From: Crocinitomix sp044361315
Lineage (GTDB): Bacteria; Bacteroidota; Bacteroidia; Flavobacteriales_D; Crocinitomicaceae
Length of the DNA: 64,000 nucleotides
Direction of reading: 5' to 3'
NCBI GenBank assembly: GCA_044361315.1
Contig: JBIKJA010000002.1
Location: 248,001-312,000 of the forward strand
Part shown: in pieces, positions 27,849 through 38,500 of the stretch
Numbering within the stretch: the stretch's first letter is position 1
Layout: each line of letters starts with the position of its first letter
Position numbers and translations under genes: made by a program
The notes under the pieces: model-generated
What the model was told of the DNA's origin: nothing
Seen by the model: the letters and a program-made list of their open reading frames with translations, nothing else
Database searches by the model: none

Positions 27849-28315
27849 ATTGTTGAGAAATCACCTCAATTCTTTTTGCTATCAGACTTTTCCTAAAAAT
27901 TGGAACGCAGATGATGCAGATTTTAAGGATACGCGCTGATTAACTCTAAAAAACTACCAAGCTAAAGGTTCGTTCGAACGTGTTCGACTCGCGCATGAAC
28001 AAATAAAACTTTTATAAGGACTTAAATACACTAATCGCTAGTGAATTTATCACCAAAAAAATACTGGAGAAGAAGAAATAATTCGCACGTCTTTATCTGT
28101 AAAAAAACATTTCCTTTTTATTCTCAAAAAGGACAAAACACTTTATGTCCTATTTTAATTTACTTAGTAAACATATCTTTCAGTTAAAATCATACGATGA
28201 CAAAAATTACGAAAGACAGCAAATTAATTTTGCACCATACTAAGGATGAAAACCAACCTAAATCGGACATTTAAAACTTTTTTATCGAAAAAAGAAAATA
28301 TGAGCCCATTTATAC
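27849..28315. other. Intergenic debris without a recognisable gene
   Basis: No convincing coding frame on either strand. Bases 27900-27945 contain the near-tandem GCAGATGATGCAGAT and resemble an intergenic 'AACGCAGAT' type sequence I have seen in many Bacteroidota genomes (from memory). Bases 27968-27999 hold a palindromic GC-rich patch (CGTTCGAACG, then TCGCGCATGAAC). The remainder is AT-rich and merges into the transposase remnant. Confidence 0.4.
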
Positions 28316-28790
28316 AATTAATTATGTGTATGCATTTTTCAGAAATATGAAATTCTACATGATCAGCAATTTACAGATATGTATTCGCCTTATCGGTAAA
28401 AACGATAGACTCTTCATCAATACTATCTTGAATTGCGTTTTTAATAGTATCGCTTTTGTGCCCCTCCAATACGTTCATTTTAAAATACCGACAATGTTTA
28501 CTTTTTTCTCCTGTTTCAATATTCTCTCAGAAAGTGGATGCGGCACTTACAGCCAAATTTTGCTGCTTTTGGCTCCCTTTTCCTGGTTTAAGCTTTATCT
28601 CATCAGGAGTCGCTTTTTCAAAATAAGCTTCGTCAAACTCTATCATTCCTTCAAGCGTGTAAAGATTATCTCTATTACCCATAGCATTTCATATACGGTG
28701 CATCAAAGACCAAACCGTGTCGTAACGTTTATGTTCTAACTGTCTTTGAAGTTCTTTGGACAGCTTGCCCCGTCTGGGAATTTATCCGTG
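28316..28790 (-). pseudogene. IS1595-family (ISXO2-like) transposase remnant
   Basis: On the minus strand one frame reads as the middle of an IS1595/ISXO2 transposase: KELQRQLEHKRYDTVWSLMH, then the DDE-type segment DNLYTLEGMIEFDEAYFEKA, a basic KPGKGSQKQQNLAV, then IETGEKSKHCRYFKMNVLEG and ESIVFTDKANTYL with the second catalytic Asp. Three in-frame stops break it (plus-strand positions 28689-28691, 28527-28529 and 28371-28373). The N-terminal zinc-ribbon part and the C-terminal end (the usual HIxISNAKR stretch) are missing. No clear terminal inverted repeats or target duplication remain. A long open frame on the opposite strand (28326-28739) is its shadow. Confidence 0.85.
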
Positions 28791-28912
28791 AACTCTAATA
28801 TTGTCACAACTTTTTCGCTTATTTGTTATGATAAATTAAGAAAACTTAAACTATTTACGTTCTGGCAGAAAAGCGGGGAATCAATTGATTTTCGATAATC
28901 TAAATAATTTAC

Positions 28913-28920
28913 TAACTTTG
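28913..28920 (+). promoter_or_regulatory. -7 box upstream of the beta-propeller protein gene
   Basis: TAACTTTG, an exact TAnnTTTG match, 51 bases before the ATG at 28972. The -33 region (TTTTCG near 28889-28894) is a poor match. Confidence 0.4.
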
Positions 28921-28971
28921 CCAAGTTAAAATGACTTACATAAAGTTCCTCACGAATAACAAATCTCACCT

Positions 28972-31494
28972 ATGAAATATTTAAGCCAACAATTAATGTT
29001 ATTATTCTCTCTTTCATTCTTTTCTCAAATAGCGTTTGTGCAGGAATTGGAGTGGGTAAGTAAATTTGGATCTACGAGTAACGATATATCCTATTCATCA
29101 GCAAACGATGCGGCGGGAAATTTATATGTTGTAGGTCAGTTTACCGGCTCAGTAGATTTTGATCCAAGTGGTGATTATGAAGCTCTTACATCATCAGGAA
29201 TTGATGGATTCATATTAAAACTTGATGCTGATGGCAATTATCTATGGGCTAAAAAAATTGGAGGCCTTGGTGAAGATTTAATCCAATCTGTTCACATTAG
29301 TGCGGATGGAAATATCGTGATGGGAGGTCAATTCAGTGGTACCGCAGATTTGGATCCAGGTATCGGTATTGCTGAATATACAGCTGCAGGGTTTAAAGAT
29401 GGTTTTATTCTTGTATTAGATCCATTTGGAAATTATGTTTGGTCCAAGGTTTTTGGCGGTGAAGGAAATGAAGAGAATGTGAAAGATATCACAACGGATA
29501 TTGATGGAAATGTATTTTGCATTGGTTATTACAGCGGAGCAATAAATGTAGATCCAGGAGCCAGTGAACTCGAGCTTATCTCAAATGGGCAAACTGACGT
29601 TTTCTTCGTGAAGTATGACGTCACTGGTGATTTTTTAAACTCAAAGAGTATTGGTGGAACTGGAATTGATCAAGGATTTGGAATTGTCTCCGATTTGAGC
29701 GGAAACGTTTATCTAACCGGTTTTTTTTATTTTACAGTTGACTTTGATCCTAGTGTAGCCATTGAGAATATTACTTCCAATGGCTTATCGGATGTTTTTC
29801 TTCTCAAATTAGATACAGACTTTAATTTTCTATGGGCACAAAAATCAGTCTCTGGCCCCAGCAATAATAGAGCATACAGCATTGCTCTATATGACAATAG
29901 TTACCTATATCTGACCGGAGGCTTTAATAGCACAGCTGACTTTGACGCTAGCCTAGTATTAATGTCTCTTACTTCAAATGGAAATGCAGATGCTTTTATT
30001 CAAAAAATTGACTTAGACGGAAATGCGATTTGGGCTAAAAATATTGGAGGTACATTATACGATCAAGGAACATCTATTACTTTTGATGACTTTGGTAATG
30101 TTTATACGACTGGATATTTTGCAGGCGTTTCAGATTTTGATCCTGGTGTAGGATTAGCTGAATTGACCTCATATGGAGGTAACGATACTTATGTGCTTAT
30201 GCTCGATTCACTTGGTGATTATTCATGGGCCGTTCAGTTCGGGGGCGCATCTAACAACCAAGCTTATTCCATTTCAGTATTTAACTCAACTTCTGTCTAT
30301 ACAGCAGGTGAATTTTCTGGACCTACGAATTTTGACCCGATCGATTATTACAATTTATCACCTGCTGGGGGACGCGATGTTTTTGTTCATAAATTATACC
30401 ACTGTCTTGAAACAACAAGTACCATAGATACTTCTGCCTGCACGAGTTATATATCACCGAGTGGATTATACACTTGGGCGGAAAGCGGAATATATAATGA
30501 CACCCTTGTAAATGCAGAAGGTTGTGATTCTGTGTTAACCATTAATTTGTCAATTTTAGATGTTTCTGAATCGTTTATAACTGAAAATGCTTGTGACTTC
30601 TACATTTCTCCAAGTGGTTTATTTGAATGGACAGAAACGGGCATCTATACCGATACACTCATCAATTATTTGGGCTGCGATTCAATTATAACAGTAGACC
30701 TTACGGTTAATTATTTTTCTGTAAGTGAAATATTCGTAACAAATTGTGATTTATACACATCTCCGAGCGGCGAATATGTGTGGAATGAATCAGGTGTGTA
30801 CGTTGACACCATTTATAACTACTATGGTTGTGATTCAATAATCACCATTAATTTGACTATTCTGGATGTTTCTGAATCGTTTATAACTGAAAATGCTTGT
30901 GATTCCTACATTTCTCCAAGTGGTTTATATGAATGGACAGAAACGGGCATCTATACCGATACACTTATCAATGATTTAGGCTGCGATTCAATTATAACGA
31001 TTGACCTTATTATTAACACCTCTGACTACGAAATCAGTGTGCTTGGAAATACGATATCCGTATTAGCTGTAGGTGCTACTTATCAGTGGATTGATTGCAA
31101 CAACGATTATGCGGTTATTGATGAAGCAACCGGAGCTGACTATACACCAGAATCAGGTTCAGGAAACTTTGCCGTCATTGTTAATCAAGGAGAATGTTCT
31201 GACACGTCAGATTGTTTTTTAGTTTCTGACGTAGCAATAGAAAAATATGAAACAAAAATTCCTAAAATCTATCCTAATCCAACAGCAGGTAGAATAACTG
31301 TTGACAATCTGAATTTGGATTATCAGGAAGCCATAATAGAGGTATCAGATGTTAACGGTAAATTAATTGATAAATTTATTTTTAACGATAATGCACCTAT
31401 TGTATTTGAAATCAAAGGTAGTTCGGGATTATATATTATGAATATTATCGTTGATGGAAAATATTCCGACTATCTAAAAGTGATTAAAGAATAG
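28972..31494 (+). CDS. Secreted seven-bladed beta-propeller (SBBP-like) protein with T9SS type A tail
   Basis: 840 residues. Signal peptide 1-24 (MKYLSQQLMLLFSLSFFSQ). Residues about 28-475 hold seven similar blades, each with a GNxYxxG.F strand and a FDPS/LDPG/VDPG-type turn (VDFDPSGD, ADLDPGIG, INVDPGAS, VDFDPSVA, ADFDASLV, SDFDPGVG, TNFDPIDY), fitting a seven-bladed SBBP propeller. Residues about 480-680 are four units of about 50 residues (SPSGLYTW then GCDSVLTINLS). The C-terminal 80 residues are a type A sorting domain (KIYPNPTAGRITV to YLKVIKE). Unit 2 plus its linker is nearly identical in DNA to unit 4, pointing to recent internal duplication. Ligand unknown. Confidence 0.88.
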   Translation: MKYLSQQLMLLFSLSFFSQIAFVQELEWVSKFGSTSNDISYSSANDAAGNLYVVGQFTGSVDFDPSGDYEALTSSGIDGFILKLDADGNYLWAKKIGGLGEDLIQSVHISADGNIVMGGQFSGTADLDPGIGIAEYTAAGFKDGFILVLDPFGNYVWSKVFGGEGNEENVKDITTDIDGNVFCIGYYSGAINVDPGASELELISNGQTDVFFVKYDVTGDFLNSKSIGGTGIDQGFGIVSDLSGNVYLTGFFYFTVDFDPSVAIENITSNGLSDVFLLKLDTDFNFLWAQKSVSGPSNNRAYSIALYDNSYLYLTGGFNSTADFDASLVLMSLTSNGNADAFIQKIDLDGNAIWAKNIGGTLYDQGTSITFDDFGNVYTTGYFAGVSDFDPGVGLAELTSYGGNDTYVLMLDSLGDYSWAVQFGGASNNQAYSISVFNSTSVYTAGEFSGPTNFDPIDYYNLSPAGGRDVFVHKLYHCLETTSTIDTSACTSYISPSGLYTWAESGIYNDTLVNAEGCDSVLTINLSILDVSESFITENACDFYISPSGLFEWTETGIYTDTLINYLGCDSIITVDLTVNYFSVSEIFVTNCDLYTSPSGEYVWNESGVYVDTIYNYYGCDSIITINLTILDVSESFITENACDSYISPSGLYEWTETGIYTDTLINDLGCDSIITIDLIINTSDYEISVLGNTISVLAVGATYQWIDCNNDYAVIDEATGADYTPESGSGNFAVIVNQGECSDTSDCFLVSDVAIEKYETKIPKIYPNPTAGRITVDNLNLDYQEAIIEVSDVNGKLIDKFIFNDNAPIVFEIKGSSGLYIMNIIVDGKYSDYLKVIKE
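30559..31010 (+). repeat. Intragenic direct repeat, 306-base offset
   Basis: Bases 30559-30704 and 30865-31010 are almost identical, with a few substitutions, and lie exactly 306 bases (102 codons) apart, so copy number can change without breaking the frame. A more diverged unit sits between them. The repeat encodes the SPSGL/GCDSI modules of the surface protein. Confidence 0.8.
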
Positions 31495-31617
31495 GCTTCA
31501 GCTCTTACATTGATCTAAGTCAGAAATAGATTGGCGAGTGCGAATGAGAACGCGCTCATGATCTAAAAACGGGTTAACTTGGCCTTACTAAAAATATAAA
31601 ATAAATACTCGTATAAA

Positions 31618-32055
31618 GTGCTCCCAGAAGTAATTCAAATGAAATTGGTCGTGTTATCAAAATCTGATGCGAATGAAATTACTGCTACTAAATCTAAACT
31701 TAACCAAATCCGAAAGGAATTAGATCTAATAGAAGGACGGTTTGCCACTGGTAAAATTGACAACCTGATCTACACGAAGTTTAGCGAAAAACACAAGAAC
31801 GAAATTTCAGAATTAGAGGAAAAACTGTTGAACCCCAACCTAACGAGTTCAAGCCTTGAAAATGCATAAAAAATGGGTTCAAATTATCGAAGAACCTCAG
31901 TAAAATATGGGAATCTGGGAGTTTTTTTGATAGACACAAATTACAACTTTTGCTATTCCCTGATGGCTTTGCTTATGACAAGCAAAACAAGCGAGTTCTA
32001 ACTTTTCGAACGAATGTGTTTTTTGAGTTAATCCGTTCAATATCAACGGCTTTAT
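31618..32055 (+). pseudogene. C-terminal remnant of a large serine recombinase
   Basis: Two frame-shifted pieces. The first (31618-31869) reads as the coiled-coil part of a serine recombinase (LNQIRKELDLIEGRFATGKI, then IYTKFSEKHKNEISELEEKL) and stops at TAA. The second, from 31881, reads LSKNLSKIWESGSFFDRHKLQ, then LLFPDGFAYDKQNKRVLTFR, the usual C-terminal end of this family. The catalytic resolvase domain with its Ser and the zinc-ribbon region upstream are gone. It lies directly beside tRNA-Arg, a common integration site for mobile elements, so it is probably the last trace of an excised or decayed island. Confidence 0.8.
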
Positions 32056-32063
32056 CGGGAATA

Positions 32064-32105
32064 AAAAGCGGAGATTCGATCAAAACTGACCAAATCTCCG
32101 CTTTT
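32064..32105 (-). terminator. Terminator directly after tRNA-Arg
   Basis: Perfect 13-bp stem: AAAAGCGGAGATT (32064-32076) and AATCTCCGCTTTT (32093-32105), loop of 16 bases, with T-rich flank on the minus strand. Starts 2 bases after the tRNA 3' end. Confidence 0.88.
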
Positions 32106-32106
32106 G

Positions 32107-32180
32107 TGACCTCGCTAGGATTCAAACCTAGAACCTCTTGAGCCGTAATCAAGTACTCTATTCAGTTGAGCTACGAAGCC
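32107..32180 (-). tRNA. tRNA-Arg, anticodon ACG
   Basis: 74 bases on the minus strand fold as a standard tRNA. Acceptor stem GGCTTCG pairs with CGAGGTC (two G-T pairs), discriminator A, CCA not encoded. D arm GCTC...GAGT, anticodon stem CTTGA/TCAAG around loop TTACGGC (anticodon ACG, wobble A presumably converted to inosine), and T arm CTAGG/CCTAG with TTTGAAT loop. A -7 box lies 11 bases upstream and a terminator directly downstream. A recombinase remnant on its 3' side suggests past use as an attachment site. Confidence 0.95.
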
Positions 32181-32190
32181 AATTGTGGTG

Positions 32191-32198
32191 CAAAATTA
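32191..32198 (-). promoter_or_regulatory. -7 box for tRNA-Arg
   Basis: On the minus strand this reads TAATTTTG, an exact TAnnTTTG match, ending 11 bases before the mature tRNA 5' end, the spacing expected for direct transcription of a single tRNA. Confidence 0.55.
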
Positions 32199-32263
32199 CA
32201 TTATTTTTTTTAATTGGCGAGAAAAAAATGGAAAAACTGTTGTTATGCGATAGAAAGTTTGGA

Positions 32264-32539
32264 TTATTGAATTTTCGCATCCAATCCACGTTCGCTTAAC
32301 GCTCTTCTCATTCGCAATAAATCATCCATATCACCTTCTTTTACAGCGCATTTTCCGTTGTAATGGATAATCCACGTGCATTGTTCTGCTTGAATGTGTT
32401 CGTGTTTACAAACTTTAATCAACGAATCGATTACATGTTCAAACGTATTAAAATCGTCATTGTAGATGACCAAATTTTTACTTAGATCTGATTTCGAATT
32501 AACGGAAACCTTTTCATCAAATTCAACTTCTGTACTCAT
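32264..32539 (-). CDS. clpS: ATP-dependent Clp protease adaptor ClpS
   Basis: 91 residues, normal length for ClpS. After a variable acidic N-terminus the conserved core is visible: NLVIYNDDFNTFEHVIDSL, the substrate-binding pocket region, followed by helix residues KVCKHEHIQAEQC, a VHxxG-like IIHYNGKCAV and KEGDMDDL. ClpS delivers N-degron substrates (Leu, Phe, Trp, Tyr ends) to ClpAP or ClpCP. It starts only 10 bases after the stop of the giant SPOR-like gene on the same strand, so the two are probably co-transcribed, which is unusual; whether this has functional meaning is unknown. Confidence 0.95.
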   Translation of the reverse strand: MSTEVEFDEKVSVNSKSDLSKNLVIYNDDFNTFEHVIDSLIKVCKHEHIQAEQCTWIIHYNGKCAVKEGDMDDLLRMRRALSERGLDAKIQ

Positions 32540-32549
32540 TTTTAATAGT

Positions 32550-35500
32550 TTATTCTCCTAATATTTCTCTTGCTTTTTCTATTGAAATTTCATCAAACTT
32601 ATGATACGCAACGATCACTGCTCGATCAAATCCTTTTGAAATTAATTCATTTGTTTTTAATTCAGCTGCTTCAAACGTTTCAATGCTTCCGGTGTAGAAA
32701 ATAATTTCATCGTCAATGGTTTCTTCTTTGCTAATATTTTCTTCTTCCTCATACAAAAGTAATAAGTTTGTAAAATCTGACGGTATTTTATCTTCGAACA
32801 ATCCTAATTTTATTTTGAAAAACACCGCTTCTTTGTTGTACACAAATTCGTTGGTTCCGATTCCTTGAATTTCTTGATAAGGGTGTAATTCATCGATTGA
32901 CTCGCCTTTTCTGATTTTTTCTCCTTCCTCAAATGGAATAATATCGTATTTATAATAGGTCAACAAATCTAAATTTTCGATACCTAAATCACTTAATTCA
33001 ATAATTCGTTCGGTCATTTCATCGTATGATTCGATTTTGTTGGTGAATAAAATGGTGCGACCGTCTTCACCTACTTCGGCTTCAAACATTTCCTCTTCTT
33101 GCAAAATCAAAATCGCATATTCTCCTGGAATTGCCTCATCATATACTCCAATCAATAAACGGTAATACAAAGCTTCCTTAAAGTAAATTGGCCCTGCCTT
33201 TTCCGTTGGATTTTCGTCAGGATTTTCAACCTCCACTGTATCTACCTCAGTTACATTGACCGTTTCTACTAGAGGCTGACCGAGTAACACTGAATTTCCT
33301 TCACGCGCTAAAATCGTCTTTGCTTGTTCGATAGTGATTCGTTCTCCATTAAAATAAGCAGTAACAAAGGCATCAGTAACCCCTTTTTGAACGACCTCAT
33401 TTTTACGTTTTGTGGCATCAGCCCCGGAAACAAAAATCCCTGTCGAATAGCGAACGAAGCCACTTTCTGTTCGTTGGCTGTTTAAAGGTTGAATATTAAA
33501 TAATGCCGAATTTGGAACTGGTTTAGAGTAAACGCCAATTTGAACTGTAAAAAATAAGCCTTTGATAATCTCCACCTGATTTGCTCTTGCCGCATTCGGA
33601 ACCGAGGTATAATAGAATGCCAATTGACGTTCTTGTTCAGTCGTTGGACGGATGTTTAAGCGACTACTTTGATCCTCAATCGTGGCAGTTGCATTGGTGT
33701 TGTTCGTGTTGTTGGCAGTGTTAGTGTTGTTCGTGTTGTTGGCAGTGTTAGTGTTGTTGGTATTGTTTGTGTTGCTGCTATTGTTCGTGTTGTTGGTGTT
33801 ATTGTTATTATTAATAGTCAATAAATCTTGTTGCGATTGAATGGTAGTTCCATCACAAGTAATCAACCCTGCTTCAGTTTGTTTTGCGCGATCAACCGTA
33901 ATTCGTTCGCCATTGCAATAAGCAACCACAAAAGCATCAGCATATCCAATTCCATTTACTTGCGTTTTTGCATTGTTGGCAGCATCAAATTTGGTGAAAT
34001 AGCCTACCATGTACCGTGTAATTCCATTATTGAGTAATTCGCCCGAAATCGGCGCAAAATCTTTGAAATGATCTTGTCGTAATGGATTTCTAAAAGCACC
34101 TACTTGAACCTTGTAGACCAATCCGTTTGGTTGTTTTGCGCTCACAGGAATTCTTGCTTCTTCAGAATATACCGCAACATCGGTGGTTCTAAAAATATCC
34201 GTTTCAATCACATCAGGAATTTCAAAATCGACATTTGCAAGTGGAGCTTTCACATAATATTTTACATCCTCCTGCTCCATCAATTTAATATGCGCTTGGG
34301 TTGCTTCGTCTTGTTGATCTAATATTTCTTTGGCTACGGCATATTTTGCAAGGGCTTGATCTCTTAATTTTCGTTGGACGGCTTTTAGCGAATCGATTTC
34401 AGCTTGAAGTTCGGCCAATTCATCGTCATCGTTGATCAAACTAGTAGGGTCTTCTCCTGGATTTTTATCCAAAATAATTTTAATTCGGTTGTTCCGACTA
34501 AGTTCCAACTTTTCGATTTGTTCATCTACCACCAAAGCATCGAGATAGAATTTATCTCCTTCATTTTTAACTTGGATATAATTTTTATAGACCTCCGAAG
34601 CAGCCACCTTTTCGGCAGTGGCTCCATCCACTTGTGTTTTCACATCTCCAATCGAATTCGCTTGAACGAGGTCTTCTTCCGCTTTCACAATAGCTGCCCG
34701 CTCTTCAATTTCATTCGCTTGCGTTTGTAAATCATTCCCTTTTGCTTCAAATTTGGCCACTTCTTCCAAAATCGCTGCTTGATTCTTTTTCTTGACCGTT
34801 GCAATGCTGTCTCTCAAAACATTGGCGCGCTCAAAATTTGTTCTTGCCTCAGCTCGCAAAGCATCCGCTTCATCCATCAAGGCTGTTGATTGTCTTTCGG
34901 ATACATTTTCAGGAACACTTAAAACAACTTCTGAAGTATTGTCATAAACTGCTGACACACGAAGGGCTTCATAAATTAGTCCAGCTTCATCCATCAAGGC
35001 AATGGCTTCTTTCTCTAATTGGAATGCCTTTTTTAATTTTTCATTTGCAACTAAAGGATCTTTTTCATTTGCAGCTTCAGTTCGCAAGGTATTGGCTTGT
35101 TTCATTTTTTGATCTGCCAATTTTAAATTATCTTCAGCTTTTGTGCGCAAATCCGTAAGTCCCATATTATCCAAAACTGCCGAGTTCTGAGTTAAGGCTT
35201 TATCATCTAGCAAATTATTTTTAGCTACCGATAGTTCTGCTTTATTTGCCTGCGCCAATCCTTCAATCACCTTATTTTCGATTTCCGTTTTGGTCGCAAT
35301 TAAATTACCGAGTTGTTTTTGTGTTTTTTGGTTGTCTTTTGGATCATCGGATGCATTCAATTCTTCCTTGGCGCGATTTATTTCAGCATCTATTTCTTTT
35401 ATTTCTGATAATTCCCGCTCAAATTCCACTAAAACTTCTTTGCCCTCTTCCGTTTTAAAATCAAGGGTGTTTAAACTTGCAACTTCTATATTTCCCGCTT

Positions 35501-38500
35501 GTAAACTGGTTAATTTTTCATTATTTTTAGCGATTTCGTTTAATTTAGATTCTTTTAATTCTTCCAATTTTCCGATCTCTTGGCTATATAATGCCCCATT
35601 GTTGGTGTCTTCTTCCCAATCTTCTTGGACAGCTTCGATTTTAGCTTCAATGGCTCGAATGAGCTTTTCGTTTAACTCATTTTTACGGGCCAATTTGTCA
35701 ACCTCATCGGCTGGACTTTGATCAATTGCAATTATTTTTGATTCAAAATCTGACATTAACGAGCCGATGGTTATTTCTGGACGGTTTGGATTAGCAGCTT
35801 GCAATTGTGAAATTTGATCCTTGTTAATCGCAATCGAATTTTGAGTCGAACGTTTGATGTCTTCCAATTTTGCTATTTCTTGGTCAATAACAGTGGCAAG
35901 CTCTGGATTTTGGCTCTTTTCTTGTTTCAAGGCAACTATTTTTTGATCGACCAATTTTATAAGGTTGAGGCTGAGTTCATTTTCGCGTTGCATTTTTTCA
36001 ATATCCGTTCCGCTTGCATTTCTAATGTCTGTAATTTTTGATTGATAATCTGGCATCAACGCACCCACAGAAATCATTGGACGGCTTGCCGTTTCAGCGC
36101 TATTATCGGCGGCGATTTGATTCGTTAAATCCGAAATTTTCGCTTCGATTGCTTCTTTCAGTTTGCCCAATTCCATCATTTCTTTGGTAATCGTGGCTGA
36201 CATTTCAGGATTTTCTTTTAATTCGTTTTCCAATAAGGTTGTTTTCCCTTCGATGGCGGAAAGTAAGGTCTTATTTAATTGATTTTCTTCAGTCAATTTA
36301 TCCTTGCTAGATTTATCAGAATTTTTTATTTCAGCTAAATCTTTCTCAAAATCAGGCATTAAACTTTCAATTGTCGCAGGGGCGAGGTCTGTGCTTGCCG
36401 TCGCTCCATCAATGATTTGTTCGCTTTGTCGAATCTCTCCTTCAATTTTTTCTTTTAAGACAATCAAATTAGCCTCTCGCTCATTCAACTGTTCCAATCC
36501 ATCTGGAGTGATTCGTTTCTGCTCGTTTGCAGCTTTTAGCTCATTCTCAATTTTAATCAAAAGCTCTTGGTTGAGGGCAATTTTGTCTTTTTCCTTTTGA
36601 ACGGTAGATTTGTTAGATGACTCAATTTCTGCCAACTCATTTTCATAGCTCGTAAAAATTTCTTTTTCTGTTGGATTGACATCTACTGCTGCTAATTCCA
36701 ATGGTGTTAACAAAGGTGTATCTTGATTTTTTTCAATGATTTTGGTTAATTCATTCAGGGATTTTTTTTCTTGAAAAGCGTCTTCGTTGGCAGGATCTTG
36801 TTCAAGCACTTGATCTAATTCATCAATTCGATCGTTAATTTTATTGAGGGTGGTCGCATTTAATTTTTCGATGGCTTCCGTTTTATCTTTTGGATCTTCT
36901 AATCCGTCAATGCGATTTATTTCTGCTTGATATTGTGGATTAAGGTCCTTGATCAAATTTTCATCTAACGCAACACTGGTGTTGGATGCATTATTTGCCA
37001 ACCAATCCTCATTTTCATCAATTATTTTTTGATAGGTTTTTTCAAGGGTGGTTAAGGTTTCGATGCGTTTGCTGATGTTTTTATTTTTAGGGTTTTCAAC
37101 AAGCAATTTTTCTAATTCAATTTTCTCTTTTTTAGCCGCATTGATTAATTCTTGATTCAAGATGTTTTCTTGTTTTCTGCGCTCATTCTCATTTTGAATG
37201 CTTTGAATTTTCGTTTGTCTTTCTTCGTAATTTTTAACTACATCCGAAGGTAAAACGGTGGTCGATAAATTTTCTACATCAATGGTGTTAATCGGAACAA
37301 GCGATTCAGTTTTGCTGAATTTGACGTCGTCTACAAAAGTTTCCATATACTCCAATTCGGCTTTTGCCGCTTCGTTATCAGGGTCATCCGATAAAATTGC
37401 TTGCAATTCTTGAATTCGTTCGTTCCCTCTTTCAAGGATATTTTCATTAATCGAAGTAATTTCTTTGGTGCGCTCGTCCGGATCAGCAATTTGATCTGCC
37501 TCACGAATTTTATCGGTATAAAGTGGATCTAGGCTAGCAATGACATCTTCTTTTGTGTATGTTTTATTTTCACTGTTGAGTGCGATCCACTCTTCGTTAC
37601 TCTTATTTTGCTCCACCAAACTAGTTTGCAATTTTTCTAAATTTTCGAGACGAGTCACTAAGTTTTTCGCTTTTGGCTCTTGAGCAATTAATTCTTCTAA
37701 TCTTCGTTTTTCAGTTTCAAGGGCCACCAAGAGTTCCTTATTCAACTCGTTAATCGCTTTTCGTCGATCTACCTCACTTACAATTTGTTGAATTTGGTTT
37801 GATTTTTTGGTATAATCTGGTAAAACCTCTTCCATTTTAATTTCAGGACTAATGGTCGTAACATCCACCTCAGAAGTTAAGTCTTTAGCACCTGTTTTTT
37901 CGTTGCGCAATTCTTCTAACTTATCAATTTCCGCTTGAATTTGTGCTTGGCGTTCTTTTGAAGCCAAACTTTTTTCTTCGTTCAACAGTTGCGTTTCTTT
38001 ATCGATTGCGTCATTCCAATCTTCTTTGGTAAAATTGCTGGTGACCTCATCATTTGCATACAAATCAATATTAAAGGCGGATACATTATTTTCCTCTAGA
38101 ACTTCATCCACCAAGGCTAAATTTGCATTTAAATCATTGTCTTTTACTTTTGATTCGATACTTGCTTTTTCCTGATTTGTTAAGTCACTTTTGTATTCGG
38201 CTGTATTGTAATCGTCCTTAAGCACAATTTCTGCTGCTACCCCATTTCGCACGGTTTCATTACTCGCAATCAGGGTATTTAGTTGTTTCGATTTGGTATC
38301 GATTGTTTTGCTCAAAACTTCAATTTCTGAAATATTTTGATCGATTTTACTTTGAATTAAGGCAATGTCTTTTTCCTTTTTTAATTGACTGATATCCTTT
38401 TCAAATTGTGTATTTTTAGCTTCTAATTCACGTTTTTGTTTGGATAAATCGGTGATTTGTAGACTTAAATTTTGAATATCTTTTTGTTCCTTGATTCCAT

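Noticed and set aside
28326..28739. 137-codon open frame on the plus strand
   Set aside because: It is antisense to the IS1595 transposase remnant, which explains every base; its protein has no signal or domain.
31950..32141. 63-codon frame ending in a tRNA-derived tail
   Set aside because: It is the second frame of the recombinase remnant running into antisense tRNA-Arg sequence (SLGFKPRTS-type ending), not a separate gene.
33697..33750. CRISPR-like tandem repeat
   Set aside because: Repeats are adjacent without spacers, in frame within the giant gene, and encode Asn/Thr linkers.
33828..36600. Several 70-140 codon plus-strand frames opposite the giant gene
   Set aside because: All are complementary shadows of the Lys/Glu/Leu-rich coiled-coil coding sequence, without start signals or domain motifs.
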